DNA of 22,364 nucleotides from CAZPMO01 sp964587515 (GCA_964587515.1 CAZPMO010000070.1:1-22364), one strand, 5' to 3'. Shown: positions 1 through 8,238, counted from the first letter of the stretch. Made by a program: numbers and translations. Notes: generated by a model from the letters alone, not told the origin.

Positions 1-104
1 CCATCGACGACAAGCGGGGCACCATCGAATACCGCACCAAGGTCGCCGGCGTCCTCGCACGCCGCGCCGCCGGCATCGCGCGGGACCGCGCAGGGAGCAG
101 CTAA
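1..104 (+). CDS. Molybdenum hydroxylase FAD-binding (medium, CoxM-like) subunit, C-terminal end only
   Basis: Only the last 33 codons are inside the window, read in frame 3 from base 3 to the TAA at 102-104. The tail (IDDKRGTIEYRTKVAGVLARR) has the acidic/basic start, the EYR and the VLxRRA pattern typical of the end of the FAD-binding subunit of xanthine/CO dehydrogenase-type enzymes. In this family the subunit carries electrons from the 2Fe-2S subunit through FAD to the external acceptor. Its stop overlaps the start of the 2Fe-2S subunit gene (TAATG), so the two are probably translationally coupled in an M-S-L operon. The call rests on this short tail and on the two genes that follow. The N-terminal FAD-binding part lies outside the window. 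Confidence 0.75.
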   Translation, partial: IDDKRGTIEYRTKVAGVLARRAAGIARDRAGSS

Positions 105-580
105 TGGCCAAGAATCATGTAACCACCACCGTTAACGGCGAAGAGGTCGAGTTCCTGTGCGAGGCGCAGGAGACCCTGCTCGACGTGCTCCGCGACGAGC
201 TCGGCCTCACCGGCAGCAAGGAAGGCTGCTCCTCGGGCGACTGCGGCGCCTGCAGCGTGACCCTCGACGGCCGCCTCGTGTGCTCGTGCCTGGTTCTCGG
301 CGTCGAGGCCGAGGGCCGTGAGATCACCACCATCGAGGGTATGGCCGAGGGTGAGACCCTGCACCCCCTGCAGCAGAAGTTCCTCGAGCACGCGGCGCTG
401 CAATGCGGCTTCTGCACGCCGGGCATCCTGGTCGCCGCCAAATCGCTGCTCGAGCGCAATGCGGACCCGACCGAGACCGAGGTGCGCTACTGGCTCGCCG
501 GCAACCTCTGCCGCTGCACCGGCTATGACAAGGTGGTGCGCGCCGTGATGGACGCCGCCGCCGAAATGCGAGGGGCGTGA
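104..580 (+). CDS. Molybdenum hydroxylase 2Fe-2S (small, CoxS-like) subunit
   Basis: A 158-residue electron-transfer subunit with two 2Fe-2S clusters, of normal length for the family. The N-terminal plant-type ferredoxin domain has C42, C47, C50 and C62 (C-x4-C-x2-C-x11-C). The C-terminal all-helical domain has C101-x2-C104 (CGFCTPG) and C136-x-C138 (LCRCTGY). In the known enzymes it carries electrons from the molybdenum site to the FAD subunit. The ATG at 104 overlaps the upstream stop and has a GGGAG ribosome site about 9 bases before it. The gene ends in GTGA, which overlaps the GTG start of the Mo subunit. All cluster ligands are present, so the subunit should be functional. The substrate cannot be read from this subunit. 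Confidence 0.95.
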   Translation: MAKNHVTTTVNGEEVEFLCEAQETLLDVLRDELGLTGSKEGCSSGDCGACSVTLDGRLVCSCLVLGVEAEGREITTIEGMAEGETLHPLQQKFLEHAALQCGFCTPGILVAAKSLLERNADPTETEVRYWLAGNLCRCTGYDKVVRAVMDAAAEMRGA

Positions 581-2937
581 GCATGGATGGGGGTAACGCA
601 TCGTACAAGTGGGTCGGCACCCGGCCCATCCGCCCGGACGGGGTGGACAAGGTCACGGGCCGGGCCAACTTCGGCGCCGACTTCGTCGCCGCGGGCATGC
701 TCGTCGGCAAGATCCTGCGCAGCCCGCACGCCCATGCCCGCATCGGCGGCATTACAATTCCCGAGGACATTCGCGGCCGCGTATTTACCCACGACGACAT
801 GGCGGGGATCGAGCCGATCCGCGCCAATTCGGCGCTGCCCGGTTTCAAGCCGTCGGCCCAGCCGGCGCTGGCCGCCGGCAAGGTGCGCCACGTTGGCGAA
901 CTGGTCGCCGTCTGCGTCGCGCCGACCCGCGCCGAGGCCGAGGACATGGCCGACCGGGTCGAGATCGAGTTCGAGCCGCTGACGGCGGTCTCCGACATGC
1001 TGGCGGCGCGCGCGCCGGATATGGCTCTGGTTCACGACGACTGGGGCGACAATGTTTTTCTGGAGACCTTTGTCGAGGCCGGCGACATAGAGGCCGCCTC
1101 GCGCGAGGCGGCGGTGACGGTGACGCGGCGCTTCCAGACCGCGCGCCAATGCATGGCGCCCATGGAGGGGCGCGGCGTCATCGCCCATTGGGATTCTCGC
1201 CTCGAAATGCTGGAGGTTACCTCGGCGACCCAGTTGCCCCACATCGTGCGCACCGGGCTCGCCGATTGTCTCGGCATCGATCACGGCCGGGTCCGGGTGA
1301 TCGCGCCCGATGTGGGCGGCGGCTTCGGCTACAAGGGCATCCTCGCGCCCGAGGAGGTGGTCGCCTGCTGGCTCGCCATGCAACTCGACCGGCCGGTGCG
1401 CTGGGTCGAGGACCGCCGCGAACATTTGACCGGCAACGCCAATTGCCGTGAACACGCCTACGAAATAACCGCCTATGCCGATAACGAGGGCCGCCTGCTG
1501 GCGCTCGACGCCGAGGCCACGGTGGATGCCGGGGCCTATTCCGTCTATCCGTTCTCGGCCTGTCTGGAGGCGGCGCAGGTCGCCTCGATCCTGCCCGGCC
1601 CATACGATTTTCCGGCCTATCGATGCCGTACCTATTCGGTGGCGTCCAATAAGCCGCCGATCCTGCCGTTTCGCGGCGTCGCGCGCGCCGGGGTGTGTTT
1701 CGCGCTGGAACTGATGCTGGACGCGATCGCGCGCGAGCTTGAAATGGAGCCGCACCGCGTCCGCCTCGCCAATCTGATCGCTTCCGACGCGATGCCGTTC
1801 GACAACATTACGGCGAAGCATTTCGATTCGGGCGACTATCCCGAATGCATGCGCCGGGCCGCGGCGGCGATCGACGTCGAGGCCGTGCGCGAACGTCAGC
1901 GCGCCGGCGAGCCCGACGGGCGCCGCATCGGGCTGGGCTTTTCCATCTTCTGCGAACAGGCGGCGCACGGCACGTCGGTCTATTCCGGCTGGGGCATTCC
2001 CATGGTGCCCGGCTTCGAGCAGGCCGGCGCGCGGCTGACCCCGGACGGCGTGCTGGAACTGCGCGTCGGCATCCAGTCGCATGGCCAGGGGCTGGAGACC
2101 ACACTGGCCCAGGTGGCGCACGAGGTGCTGGGCGTTGAGACCGCCGACGTGCGCGTGGTGCACGGCGACACCGCCTATACGCCGTACTCGACCGGCACCT
2201 GGGGTTCGCGCTGCATGGTGATGGCGGGCGGCGCGGTGGCGGCGGCCTGCGATGAGATGGCGGAGCGCATCACGCGCATCGGCGCGAAGCTGCTTCAGGT
2301 CGAGCCCGGGGCGGTCGCGCTCGATGGCGGGCGCGTGGTGGGCCCGAGCGGCAGCGTCTCGATCGCCGAGATCGGCAAGACCTGGTATCTGCGGCCGCAG
2401 GATCTGCCCGACGATGTGGATTCAAGCGGCCTCGAGGTCACGGTGGGCTATAAGCCGGAACGCGATTCGGGCACCTTCTCCTACGCCGCGCATGCGGCGG
2501 TAGTGGCGCTCGACCTTGAGACCGGCGCCGTCGAGATCCTGGATTATGCGGTGGTCGAGGACGGCGGCGTGCTGGTCAACCCGATGATCGTCGACGGCCA
2601 GGTCCATGGCGGCGCCGGCCAGGGCATCGGCACCGCGCTACTGGAGGAAATGCCGTTCTCGCCCGACGGCCAGCCGCTGGCCCCGACATTCGCCGATTAC
2701 TTGCTGCCGGGCGCCACCGACGTGCCCGCGATCCGCGTCGATCATATGGAAACGCCGTCGCCTTATACCGCGCACGGCCAGAAGGGTATCGGCGAAGGCG
2801 GCGCCATCGGTCCGCCGGCGGCGATCGCCAATGCCGTCAACGACGCGCTCAGCCCGCTCGCGATCGAGGTCTGCGAGGTTCCGGTTACGCCGCGCCGCGT
2901 GCTCGCCGCCATCAGAGGCGCGGCCGCCGGTTCGTAA
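577..2937 (+). CDS. Molybdenum hydroxylase large (molybdopterin-binding, CoxL-like) subunit
   Basis: A 786-residue catalytic subunit of the xanthine dehydrogenase/CO dehydrogenase family, which binds molybdopterin cytosine dinucleotide-type cofactor and hydroxylates a substrate with water as oxygen donor. Visible landmarks are the GGGFGYKG loop around residue 250, an active-site loop P364-F-R-G-V-A-R370, the GQGLETTLAQ cofactor segment near residue 505, and GIGEGG, where E740 is the conserved catalytic base. The loop lacks the AYxCSFR cysteine that holds copper in true form I CO dehydrogenase and is closer to the AYRGAGR of form II relatives, so CO oxidation is unlikely and the substrate is unknown. 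The GTG start at 577 overlaps the previous stop; an ATG at 583 is an alternative. The end lies 8 bases from convergent fliL. Confidence 0.93.
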   Translation: MSMDGGNASYKWVGTRPIRPDGVDKVTGRANFGADFVAAGMLVGKILRSPHAHARIGGITIPEDIRGRVFTHDDMAGIEPIRANSALPGFKPSAQPALAAGKVRHVGELVAVCVAPTRAEAEDMADRVEIEFEPLTAVSDMLAARAPDMALVHDDWGDNVFLETFVEAGDIEAASREAAVTVTRRFQTARQCMAPMEGRGVIAHWDSRLEMLEVTSATQLPHIVRTGLADCLGIDHGRVRVIAPDVGGGFGYKGILAPEEVVACWLAMQLDRPVRWVEDRREHLTGNANCREHAYEITAYADNEGRLLALDAEATVDAGAYSVYPFSACLEAAQVASILPGPYDFPAYRCRTYSVASNKPPILPFRGVARAGVCFALELMLDAIARELEMEPHRVRLANLIASDAMPFDNITAKHFDSGDYPECMRRAAAAIDVEAVRERQRAGEPDGRRIGLGFSIFCEQAAHGTSVYSGWGIPMVPGFEQAGARLTPDGVLELRVGIQSHGQGLETTLAQVAHEVLGVETADVRVVHGDTAYTPYSTGTWGSRCMVMAGGAVAAACDEMAERITRIGAKLLQVEPGAVALDGGRVVGPSGSVSIAEIGKTWYLRPQDLPDDVDSSGLEVTVGYKPERDSGTFSYAAHAAVVALDLETGAVEILDYAVVEDGGVLVNPMIVDGQVHGGAGQGIGTALLEEMPFSPDGQPLAPTFADYLLPGATDVPAIRVDHMETPSPYTAHGQKGIGEGGAIGPPAAIANAVNDALSPLAIEVCEVPVTPRRVLAAIRGAAAGS

Positions 2938-2945
2938 CGCCGGCT

Positions 2946-3464
2946 TTACTGAATCAGGAAATTCTTGATCAGAATCGATTCCACCCTCGCCGGCCGCACA
3001 GCCGCATTGATCCGTTCCAGAAGAACGCGGCGCAGAGGGTTCAGACCCTCGGAACTCCGCAGATCGTCCATCCTGACATCTCGGACATAGACCTGCAGGA
3101 TATTCATGATACGTGGCTCCATTTGCTCCAGTGTCAAAAGGTCTTTCTTGTCGGTGTAAACAAGGGTGATGGCAATTTTCAGGAAACTGTTGGCGCCGCC
3201 GCCGTCGAGGTTGGTGACAATCGGCTCCAATTCCAGGAATTGGGGTTCCAGCGGCGGCGGTGGCGCCTCGTCGACCGCTTCTTCCGTTCCATCGTTCATG
3301 AATTGGTCGAACAGCCCCATGAAGTGGGCGATCGCCGCGCCCGCGCCGATGACCAGCAGAAAGAGCACGATGATCACGAAAATCTTCGCTCTCTTCGCCT
3401 TCCTGTCGGCCTCTTCCTCTTCCAGATCGATGTCGAGAAGATCGAGCGCTTGGTCTTCGGCCAT
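2946..3464 (-). CDS. fliL: Flagellar basal-body-associated protein FliL
   Basis: A 172-residue bitopic inner-membrane protein. The order is a short acidic cytoplasmic N-terminus, basic residues 22-27, one membrane helix about 28-51, an Asp/Glu/Pro-rich linker about 52-72, then a periplasmic FliL domain with FLELEPIVTNLDG, a long central helix, and the family ending LIKNFLIQ. FliL surrounds the stators of the flagellar motor and supports torque and swarming in species studied. No other flagellar gene is in the window: it follows the pirin gene in the same direction after 163 bp (measured from the pirin stop) and may have its own promoter. Base 3464 is the first ATG, preceded by a G-run. I am sure of the family. 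Whether it serves the main flagellum or is a paralogue is open. Confidence 0.92.
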   Translation of the reverse strand: MAEDQALDLLDIDLEEEEADRKAKRAKIFVIIVLFLLVIGAGAAIAHFMGLFDQFMNDGTEEAVDEAPPPPLEPQFLELEPIVTNLDGGGANSFLKIAITLVYTDKKDLLTLEQMEPRIMNILQVYVRDVRMDDLRSSEGLNPLRRVLLERINAAVRPARVESILIKNFLIQ

Positions 3465-3511
3465 GGGCCCCCGCGATCGGCGAATTCCGCCTGTCCGCGC
3501 GCCGCGCCGGC

Positions 3512-3523
3512 GTCACGCGTGAC
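3512..3523. promoter_or_regulatory. Perfect 12-bp palindrome upstream of fliL
   Basis: GTCACGCGTGAC reads the same on both strands and lies about 48 bp upstream of the fliL start, in the spacer between the pirin stop and fliL. Its size and place fit a dimeric regulator site. I do not recognise it as the site of a particular protein, and GC-rich DNA produces some palindromes by chance. Confidence 0.3.
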
Positions 3524-3609
3524 ACACGCCAAGAAAACAGGGGGAGTGTCCAATAAACCGTTAATATCAGGCGGGATTCGTCATTTCAGCGGTTGTTTTC
3601 CGCGGTATT

Positions 3610-4446
3610 TCAGAAACCGCCGGACTGGTAGTCCTCGACGGCCTGGATAATCTCCTCGCGCGTATTCATCACGAACGGGCCGTAGCGCGCGATGGGTTCG
3701 CCGAGCGGTCGTCCCGCGACCACGATGGCGCGCCCGCCGTCGATGCCGCCGCGCAGCGTCAGCGTCGCGCCGGGACCCAGGGCGGCAAGCTGGCTGTCGG
3801 CCACTACCGTCGCGCCCGCGCCGATTTCAACCGTGCCCTCGAACGGGTAGACGAAACCCGCGTGATCATGCGGCAGCGGCGTCTCTATTTCTATTCCGGC
3901 CGGCAGCGCGATATCGAGATAGACCGGTTCCACCGCGATGCCGTCGACCGCGCCGTCGGTTTCCTCGAAGCGTCCGGCGATAACCCGCACCCGGGCGCCG
4001 TCGGCGCGCGCGATCTCCGGCACGTCGCCCGGCTCGATATTCTGATATCGCGGCGCCGCCATCTTGTCGCTGGCCGGCAGATTGACCCAGAGCTGGAAGC
4101 CCTTCATCCGGCCGTCCTGCTGTTCCGGCATTTCCGAATGCACGATGCCGCGTCCGGCGGTCATCCATTGCACCCCGCCCGGGCCCAGTACGCCGCCCGC
4201 GCCGGTATTGTCTTCATGGCGCATGCGCCCGGCGATCATATAGGTCACCGTCTCGAATCCGCGATGCGGATGATCGGGGAAGCCCGCGATATAGTCCTCG
4301 GCGTTTTCGGTATCGAACTGATCCAGCATCAGGAAAGGATCGAGATTGTCGAGTTCGGGCGTGCCGATGCTGCGTTTCAGACGCACCCCGGCGCCGTCGC
4401 TGGCCGGCGTCGCGTCGAATATCTTGATAACCTCGCGCTGGTCCAT
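3610..4446 (-). CDS. Pirin family protein (bicupin, possible quercetin dioxygenase-like)
   Basis: A cupin-fold protein of about 278 residues. The N-terminal cupin has all four metal ligands of human pirin and E. coli YhhW: counted from the upstream ATG at 4452 they are H61 and H63 (HPHRGFET) and H105 and E107 (GIVHSEMP). Bacterial pirins bind Fe(II) or another divalent metal; some cleave quercetin and others bind metabolic enzymes, so the in vivo role is uncertain. Two in-frame ATGs occur. AGGAGG lies only 2 bases before 4452 but 8 bases before 4446, so I choose 4446, shortening the protein by two residues. It starts about 12 bp after the stop of the upstream antiporter gene and is probably cotranscribed with it. 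Confidence 0.92.
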   Translation of the reverse strand: MDQREVIKIFDATPASDGAGVRLKRSIGTPELDNLDPFLMLDQFDTENAEDYIAGFPDHPHRGFETVTYMIAGRMRHEDNTGAGGVLGPGGVQWMTAGRGIVHSEMPEQQDGRMKGFQLWVNLPASDKMAAPRYQNIEPGDVPEIARADGARVRVIAGRFEETDGAVDGIAVEPVYLDIALPAGIEIETPLPHDHAGFVYPFEGTVEIGAGATVVADSQLAALGPGATLTLRGGIDGGRAIVVAGRPLGEPIARYGPFVMNTREEIIQAVEDYQSGGF

Positions 4447-4458
4447 GCTCATGGCCTC

Positions 4459-6219
4459 CTACTCCCCATCCTCGCCGTCTCCATTGGTGTCGGTGTCTCC
4501 ATGGTCACCGTCGGCCACCGCCGGCAGGATAACATCCGACAGCCGCGCGTAATCCTCGGCGCGGTGGGCGAGGATGATATCCTGGATCTTGTCGTCGGCG
4601 GTTCCCAGCCGGCGCAACACGCTGCCGCCCAGTTGCAGGCTCATCTCGAAGGTTTCGTGCACGATACCGGTGGCGCCGGCCGCCTCCAGCATTTTCTGGT
4701 GTTCGCCGTCACGGGCGCGCACGAAGATGTGCAGCGCCGGAAAATGCTGATGCAGCAGATGCACCGCGCGCTCCGCGGCGGCCGGATCGTCCATGGTCAC
4801 CACGGCGGCCCGCGCCCGGTCCGCGCCGACGGCGCGCATCACCTCCGGACGACTGGCGTCTCCGAAGAACACCGAGTGGCCATGCGCGCGGCATTCGCTG
4901 ACCCGGGTGGGCTCGTATTCCAGCCCGACGAAGGGGATTTCGGCGGCGGTCAATGTTTTCGCGACCGACTGCCCGACGCGGCCGTACCCCGCGATGATCA
5001 CGTGATCCTTGAGATCACTGACCGCGTCCTCGTCGAGGCTGCCGGCCTGCGCGGCCATAACCCGCAGCCGGTCGCCGATCCGGCGTCCCGCATGGGCCAA
5101 TAGCGGCGATAACGCCATGCTGAGCGCCACCGCGACGACCAATAATCCCCCGATGTCGCGATCGAGAATCCCGAGACCCATGGCGATCGCGAACATGATG
5201 AAGGCGAACTCGCCGCCCTGGGCCAGCACCAGACCGACATGGAGCGACGTTCCCGGCGGATTGCCGGCGACACGGCACAGGGCGGTTACGATCAGCGCCT
5301 TGACCACGACCAGCGCGACGACGATCAGCACCAGCGCGCCGGGGGTGTCGACCGCGACTCGGATATCGAGCCCCATGCCGACGGTCATGAAAAACAGCCC
5401 CAGCAACAGGCCCCGGAAGGGCGCGATATCGGCCGCCACCTGATGGCGGTATTCGGTTTCGGCCAGCAGCAATCCCGCCATGAAGCCGCCGATCGCCAGC
5501 GACAGCCCGACCACCGACGTCGCCCACGCCGTGCCCAGCAGGATCAGCAGGGTCACGGCGGCGAACAGTTCCGGGCTGCGGCCGATGGCGACGGCGCGGA
5601 GAATGGGCCGCAGCACGAGACGGCCGAGAACGAAGATCGCGATCACCGCCGCCACCGCCTCGAGGATCGGCCGGGCGAGGCTCCACGACAGGACCACCTG
5701 GTCGCCGGCCAGCGCCGGCACCAGCGCCAGCAGCGGCACCACGGCGAGGTCCTGAAGCAACAGGATGGCGACCGCGATCCGGCCGACCCGGCTCGCGATC
5801 TCGCCACGCTCGGACAATAGCTGGATTACGATGGCCGTCGATGACAACGCCAGCGCCGCGCCGATCACCACCGCGCCCGGCAGCGTCGCGCCGGCCAGCA
5901 GCGCGATCGCGCCGATGACCACGCCGGTGACCGCGACCTGGGCCGTGCCGAGGCCGAAAATATAAGTGCGGATGACGCGCAGCCGCTCGATCGAAAGCTC
6001 AAGCCCGATGGTGAACATCAGGAAGATCACACCGAGCTCGGCGAGGCCGTGGGTGGTCTTGGACTCCTCGATCAGGGCCAGTCCGTATGGCCCCACCAGA
6101 ATGCCGGCGACCAGATATCCGATCACCACGGACGCGCGCAGGCGCTGAAAAACCGGCACGACGATGACCGCCGCGACCAGGATGATCAGCACCTCGGAGA
6201 GGAAAGGGACCTCCGGCAT
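4459..6219 (-). CDS. CPA2-family monovalent cation:proton antiporter with RCK/TrkA-N domain (KefB/KefC-like)
   Basis: A 586-residue inner-membrane antiporter. Residues about 5-385 hold some 12 hydrophobic segments, including LALSSTAIVIQLL (123-135) and the QD pair at 156-157, whose Asp is the conserved ion/proton site of CPA2 exchangers. Residues about 404-520 form a TrkA-N (RCK) domain with the Rossmann loop GYGRVG (411-416), which in Kef proteins binds nucleotide and gates the pore. Likely role: K+ or Na+ exchange for protons in pH, osmotic or electrophile stress. The KefG/KefF ancillary oxidoreductases are not adjacent, so regulation by glutathione adducts is not implied. The last 12 residues are acidic and resemble an EF-hand loop. 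Transcription is divergent from the CaCA gene. Confidence 0.92.
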   Translation of the reverse strand: MPEVPFLSEVLIILVAAVIVVPVFQRLRASVVIGYLVAGILVGPYGLALIEESKTTHGLAELGVIFLMFTIGLELSIERLRVIRTYIFGLGTAQVAVTGVVIGAIALLAGATLPGAVVIGAALALSSTAIVIQLLSERGEIASRVGRIAVAILLLQDLAVVPLLALVPALAGDQVVLSWSLARPILEAVAAVIAIFVLGRLVLRPILRAVAIGRSPELFAAVTLLILLGTAWATSVVGLSLAIGGFMAGLLLAETEYRHQVAADIAPFRGLLLGLFFMTVGMGLDIRVAVDTPGALVLIVVALVVVKALIVTALCRVAGNPPGTSLHVGLVLAQGGEFAFIMFAIAMGLGILDRDIGGLLVVAVALSMALSPLLAHAGRRIGDRLRVMAAQAGSLDEDAVSDLKDHVIIAGYGRVGQSVAKTLTAAEIPFVGLEYEPTRVSECRAHGHSVFFGDASRPEVMRAVGADRARAAVVTMDDPAAAERAVHLLHQHFPALHIFVRARDGEHQKMLEAAGATGIVHETFEMSLQLGGSVLRRLGTADDKIQDIILAHRAEDYARLSDVILPAVADGDHGDTDTNGDGEDGE

Positions 6220-6412
6220 CGGGATGGTGTCCGTTACATCGGGCTGAAAGAGTGGCTTTGAGTAGCGTCACTGTACAGCGCCGGGCGCGTCTCGGGAACG
6301 CGAAAGCCCGAATCACGGTCTGGACGCGGGGCCGGGGCGTTCCCATATAGGTCGAGCCCGCCCCTTCCGTCCGCAGCACGCGTCGAGGTCCCCCGATTTC
6401 AATGGTTTTGCG
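6220..6412. promoter_or_regulatory. Divergent intergenic region between the two antiporter genes
   Basis: This 193-bp spacer must carry promoters for the minus-strand CPA2 antiporter operon and for the plus-strand CaCA gene. I see no convincing -35/-10 pair, ribosome site or strong inverted repeat in it. The call rests on gene orientation alone. Confidence 0.4.
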
Positions 6413-7399
6413 ATGATAGTTGTCGAGATCGTCGCCGGTTTGGTGCTCTTGTTCGGGGGCGGCGAATTCGTGGTGCGCGGCGCGGTGGCGCTGGCCCGGC
6501 GCTTCGAGGTCTCGCCACTGGTGATCGGTCTGACCATCGTCGGATTCGGCACCTCGCTGCCGGAATTACTGGTCAGCCTCAATGCCGCCCTTTCCGGCGC
6601 GCCCGGTATCGCCGTCGGCAATGTGATCGGCAGCAACATGGCGAACATGATGCTGATCCTGGGCGCCGCGGCGATGATCGCTCCCATTGTCGTCAATCCG
6701 CTTGCGGTGCGTCGCGACGGCTCGTTCATGCTGGCGGTGACCGTTATTTTTGTGATCATCGGGCTCGGCGGTTCAGTCTCGGCCTGGCAGGGCTCACTGA
6801 TGGTGGGACTGCTGCTCGGCTTTATCGGGCTATCGCTATGGCGGGACATGCGCGCTTCCAACGGCGCCGCGGCGCGGCATCGCGAGGAGGCCGAGGAGAT
6901 CACGGAACTACCGCGCCAGTTGTGGCTGATGATCGTCGCCGTGGTGGGCGGATTTCTGGCGCTCAGCTACGGTGCCCAGCTTCTGGTCTCCGGCGCCACC
7001 ACGCTGGCGCGCGGCGTCGGCGTGCCCGACGAAGTTATCGGGCTGACGCTGGTCGCGGTCGGTACGTCGCTGCCCTAACTCGCGACCTCGATCGTGGCCG
7101 CCAAGCGCGGCCACTCCGACGTCTGCATCGGCAATGTCATCGGCAGCAATATCTTCAATCTGTTCGGCATCCTCGGCGTCACCGCGATCGTCGCCCCGCC
7201 GGTGCCGTTCGCCGACAAGATCGTCGGCTTCGATTTGTGGGCGTTGCTGCTGGTGACCGCGCTGCTGTTGCCGTTCATGTTGACCGGCCGACGCATCAGC
7301 CGCGTCGAGGGCTCGGCGCTGCTGGCGCTCTATGCCGCCTATGTGGCCTGCCAGTTCTGGGGCCTGGGGGGAATCACCCTGAAATTGGCGGGCGGGTGA
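6413..7399 (+). pseudogene. Ca2+/cation antiporter (CaCA family, YrbG-like) interrupted by in-frame TAA
   Basis: The reading frame would encode about 328 residues, the usual length for bacterial YrbG-type exchangers, but codon 222 (7076-7078) is TAA. The first part (221 residues) holds the alpha-1 repeat GFGTSLPELLVSL, with ion-binding E51, and the VGNVIGSN motif. The second part continues in the same frame with LATSIVAAKRGHSD and IGNVIGSNIFN, the rest of alpha-2. The stop replaces exactly the glutamate expected after GTSLP, the partner of E51; one G-to-T change in GAA would produce it. The second piece could restart at GTG 7094 but would lack the Glu. So the gene is inactivated, carries a sequencing error, or is recoded. 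The ATG at 6413 has only a weak ribosome site. Confidence 0.88.
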
Positions 7400-7445
7400 T
7401 CGCCGCGGCCTTGATCGGGGCGACGGCATCGCCCATCCTGACCAC

Positions 7446-8213
7446 ATGACCGAAACGGGAACCATGCTGATCACGGGCGCCGCGCGGCGTATCGGGCGGG
7501 AGATCGCGCTCGGGCTGGCCGCCGACGGGCGGCCGGTGGCGGTGCATCATCGCGGCGCCGACGATGACGCTGAAACCGTGGTGGAGGAAATTCGCCGCGC
7601 CGGCGGAAATGCCGTGGCGGTAACCGCCGATCTTGCTTGCGAGGACGAGGTCGCGGGGCTGCTCGCGGCGGCGGCGAGCGCGCTCGGGCCGGTCGACTGC
7701 CTGATCAACAACGCGTCCGTGTTTGAGAACGACAGCGTCGAGAGCGCGACCCGAGCCTCGTGGGACGCCCATATCGAGACCAATCTGCGGGCGCCGTTCG
7801 TCCTGATCCAGAGTTTCGCGCGTCTTCTGCCCGCCGGTATGACGGGCAATGTCATCAACATCCTGGACGAACGGGTGTGGAATCTTACGCCGCATTTCAT
7901 GTCCTATACGTTGTCCAAGGCGGCGTTGTGGACGCTGACGCAGACCATGGCGTTGGCGCTGGCGCCCGCCATCCGGGTCAACGCGATCGGACCCGGGCCA
8001 ACGCTGCCGAGCCCGCGCCAGTCCGCGGCGCAATTCGATCGTCAGTCCGCGATGATGCCGCTCGGACGTGGCGCGACGCCCGGGGAAATATGCGATGCGG
8101 CGCGGTTTATCCTTGCGGCGCCCGCGCTGACGGGCCAAATGATAGCTCTCGACGGTGGCCAGCATCTCGGTTGGGGCCAGGTCCCGCCCGGCGCGCCGCC
8201 CACCGAGGAATAG
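7446..8213 (+). CDS. SDR oxidoreductase, pteridine reductase / FolM-like
   Basis: A 255-residue short-chain dehydrogenase/reductase. It has the pteridine-reductase form of the NADPH loop, TGAARRIG (10-17), the NNAS motif (88-91), and the active-site triad D141, Y154, K158. The Asp stands where most SDRs have Ser, as in Leishmania PTR1 and E. coli FolM (dihydromonapterin reductase). This, with folB next door, supports reduction of dihydropterin or dihydrofolate to the tetrahydro form in the cytoplasm. The C-terminus QHLGWGQ is typical of this subgroup. An ATG at 7464 (residue 7) has a better ribosome site (ACGGGAA) and may be the real start. The stop lies in the first copy of a 12-bp tandem repeat. 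A plain SDR of other specificity remains possible. Confidence 0.85.
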   Translation: MTETGTMLITGAARRIGREIALGLAADGRPVAVHHRGADDDAETVVEEIRRAGGNAVAVTADLACEDEVAGLLAAAASALGPVDCLINNASVFENDSVESATRASWDAHIETNLRAPFVLIQSFARLLPAGMTGNVINILDERVWNLTPHFMSYTLSKAALWTLTQTMALALAPAIRVNAIGPGPTLPSPRQSAAQFDRQSAMMPLGRGATPGEICDAARFILAAPALTGQMIALDGGQHLGWGQVPPGAPPTEE

Positions 8214-8238
8214 GCCGAGGAATAGGCCGAGGAATAGG
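8203..8238. repeat. Tandem repeat, 3 x 12 bp (CCGAGGAATAGG)
   Basis: Three perfect, contiguous copies of CCGAGGAATAGG. The first copy contains the last two codons and the TAG stop of the SDR gene. The unit is a multiple of three, so each copy repeats Glu-Glu-stop in that frame. It lies 39 bp before the folB start. It looks like slippage expansion of the gene end. Confidence 0.95.

Noticed and set aside
523..2163. Long minus-strand open frame of 546 codons opposite the Mo hydroxylase large subunit
   Set aside because: It lies fully antisense to a strongly supported gene, has low-complexity Arg/Gly/His/Asp-rich content and no family features. High GC produces such frames.
577..2937. Annotation as true (form I) CO dehydrogenase
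   Set aside because: The copper-binding Cys motif AYxCSFR is absent; the loop is PFRGVAR.
3540..3600. CtrA-like site (TTAA-N7-TTGG) before fliL
   Set aside because: The second half-site has two mismatches; in an AT-richer spacer this is expected by chance.
3862..5103. Plus-strand open frame of 413 codons across pirin and the antiporter
   Set aside because: It spans the junction of two well-supported minus-strand genes and has no recognisable motif.
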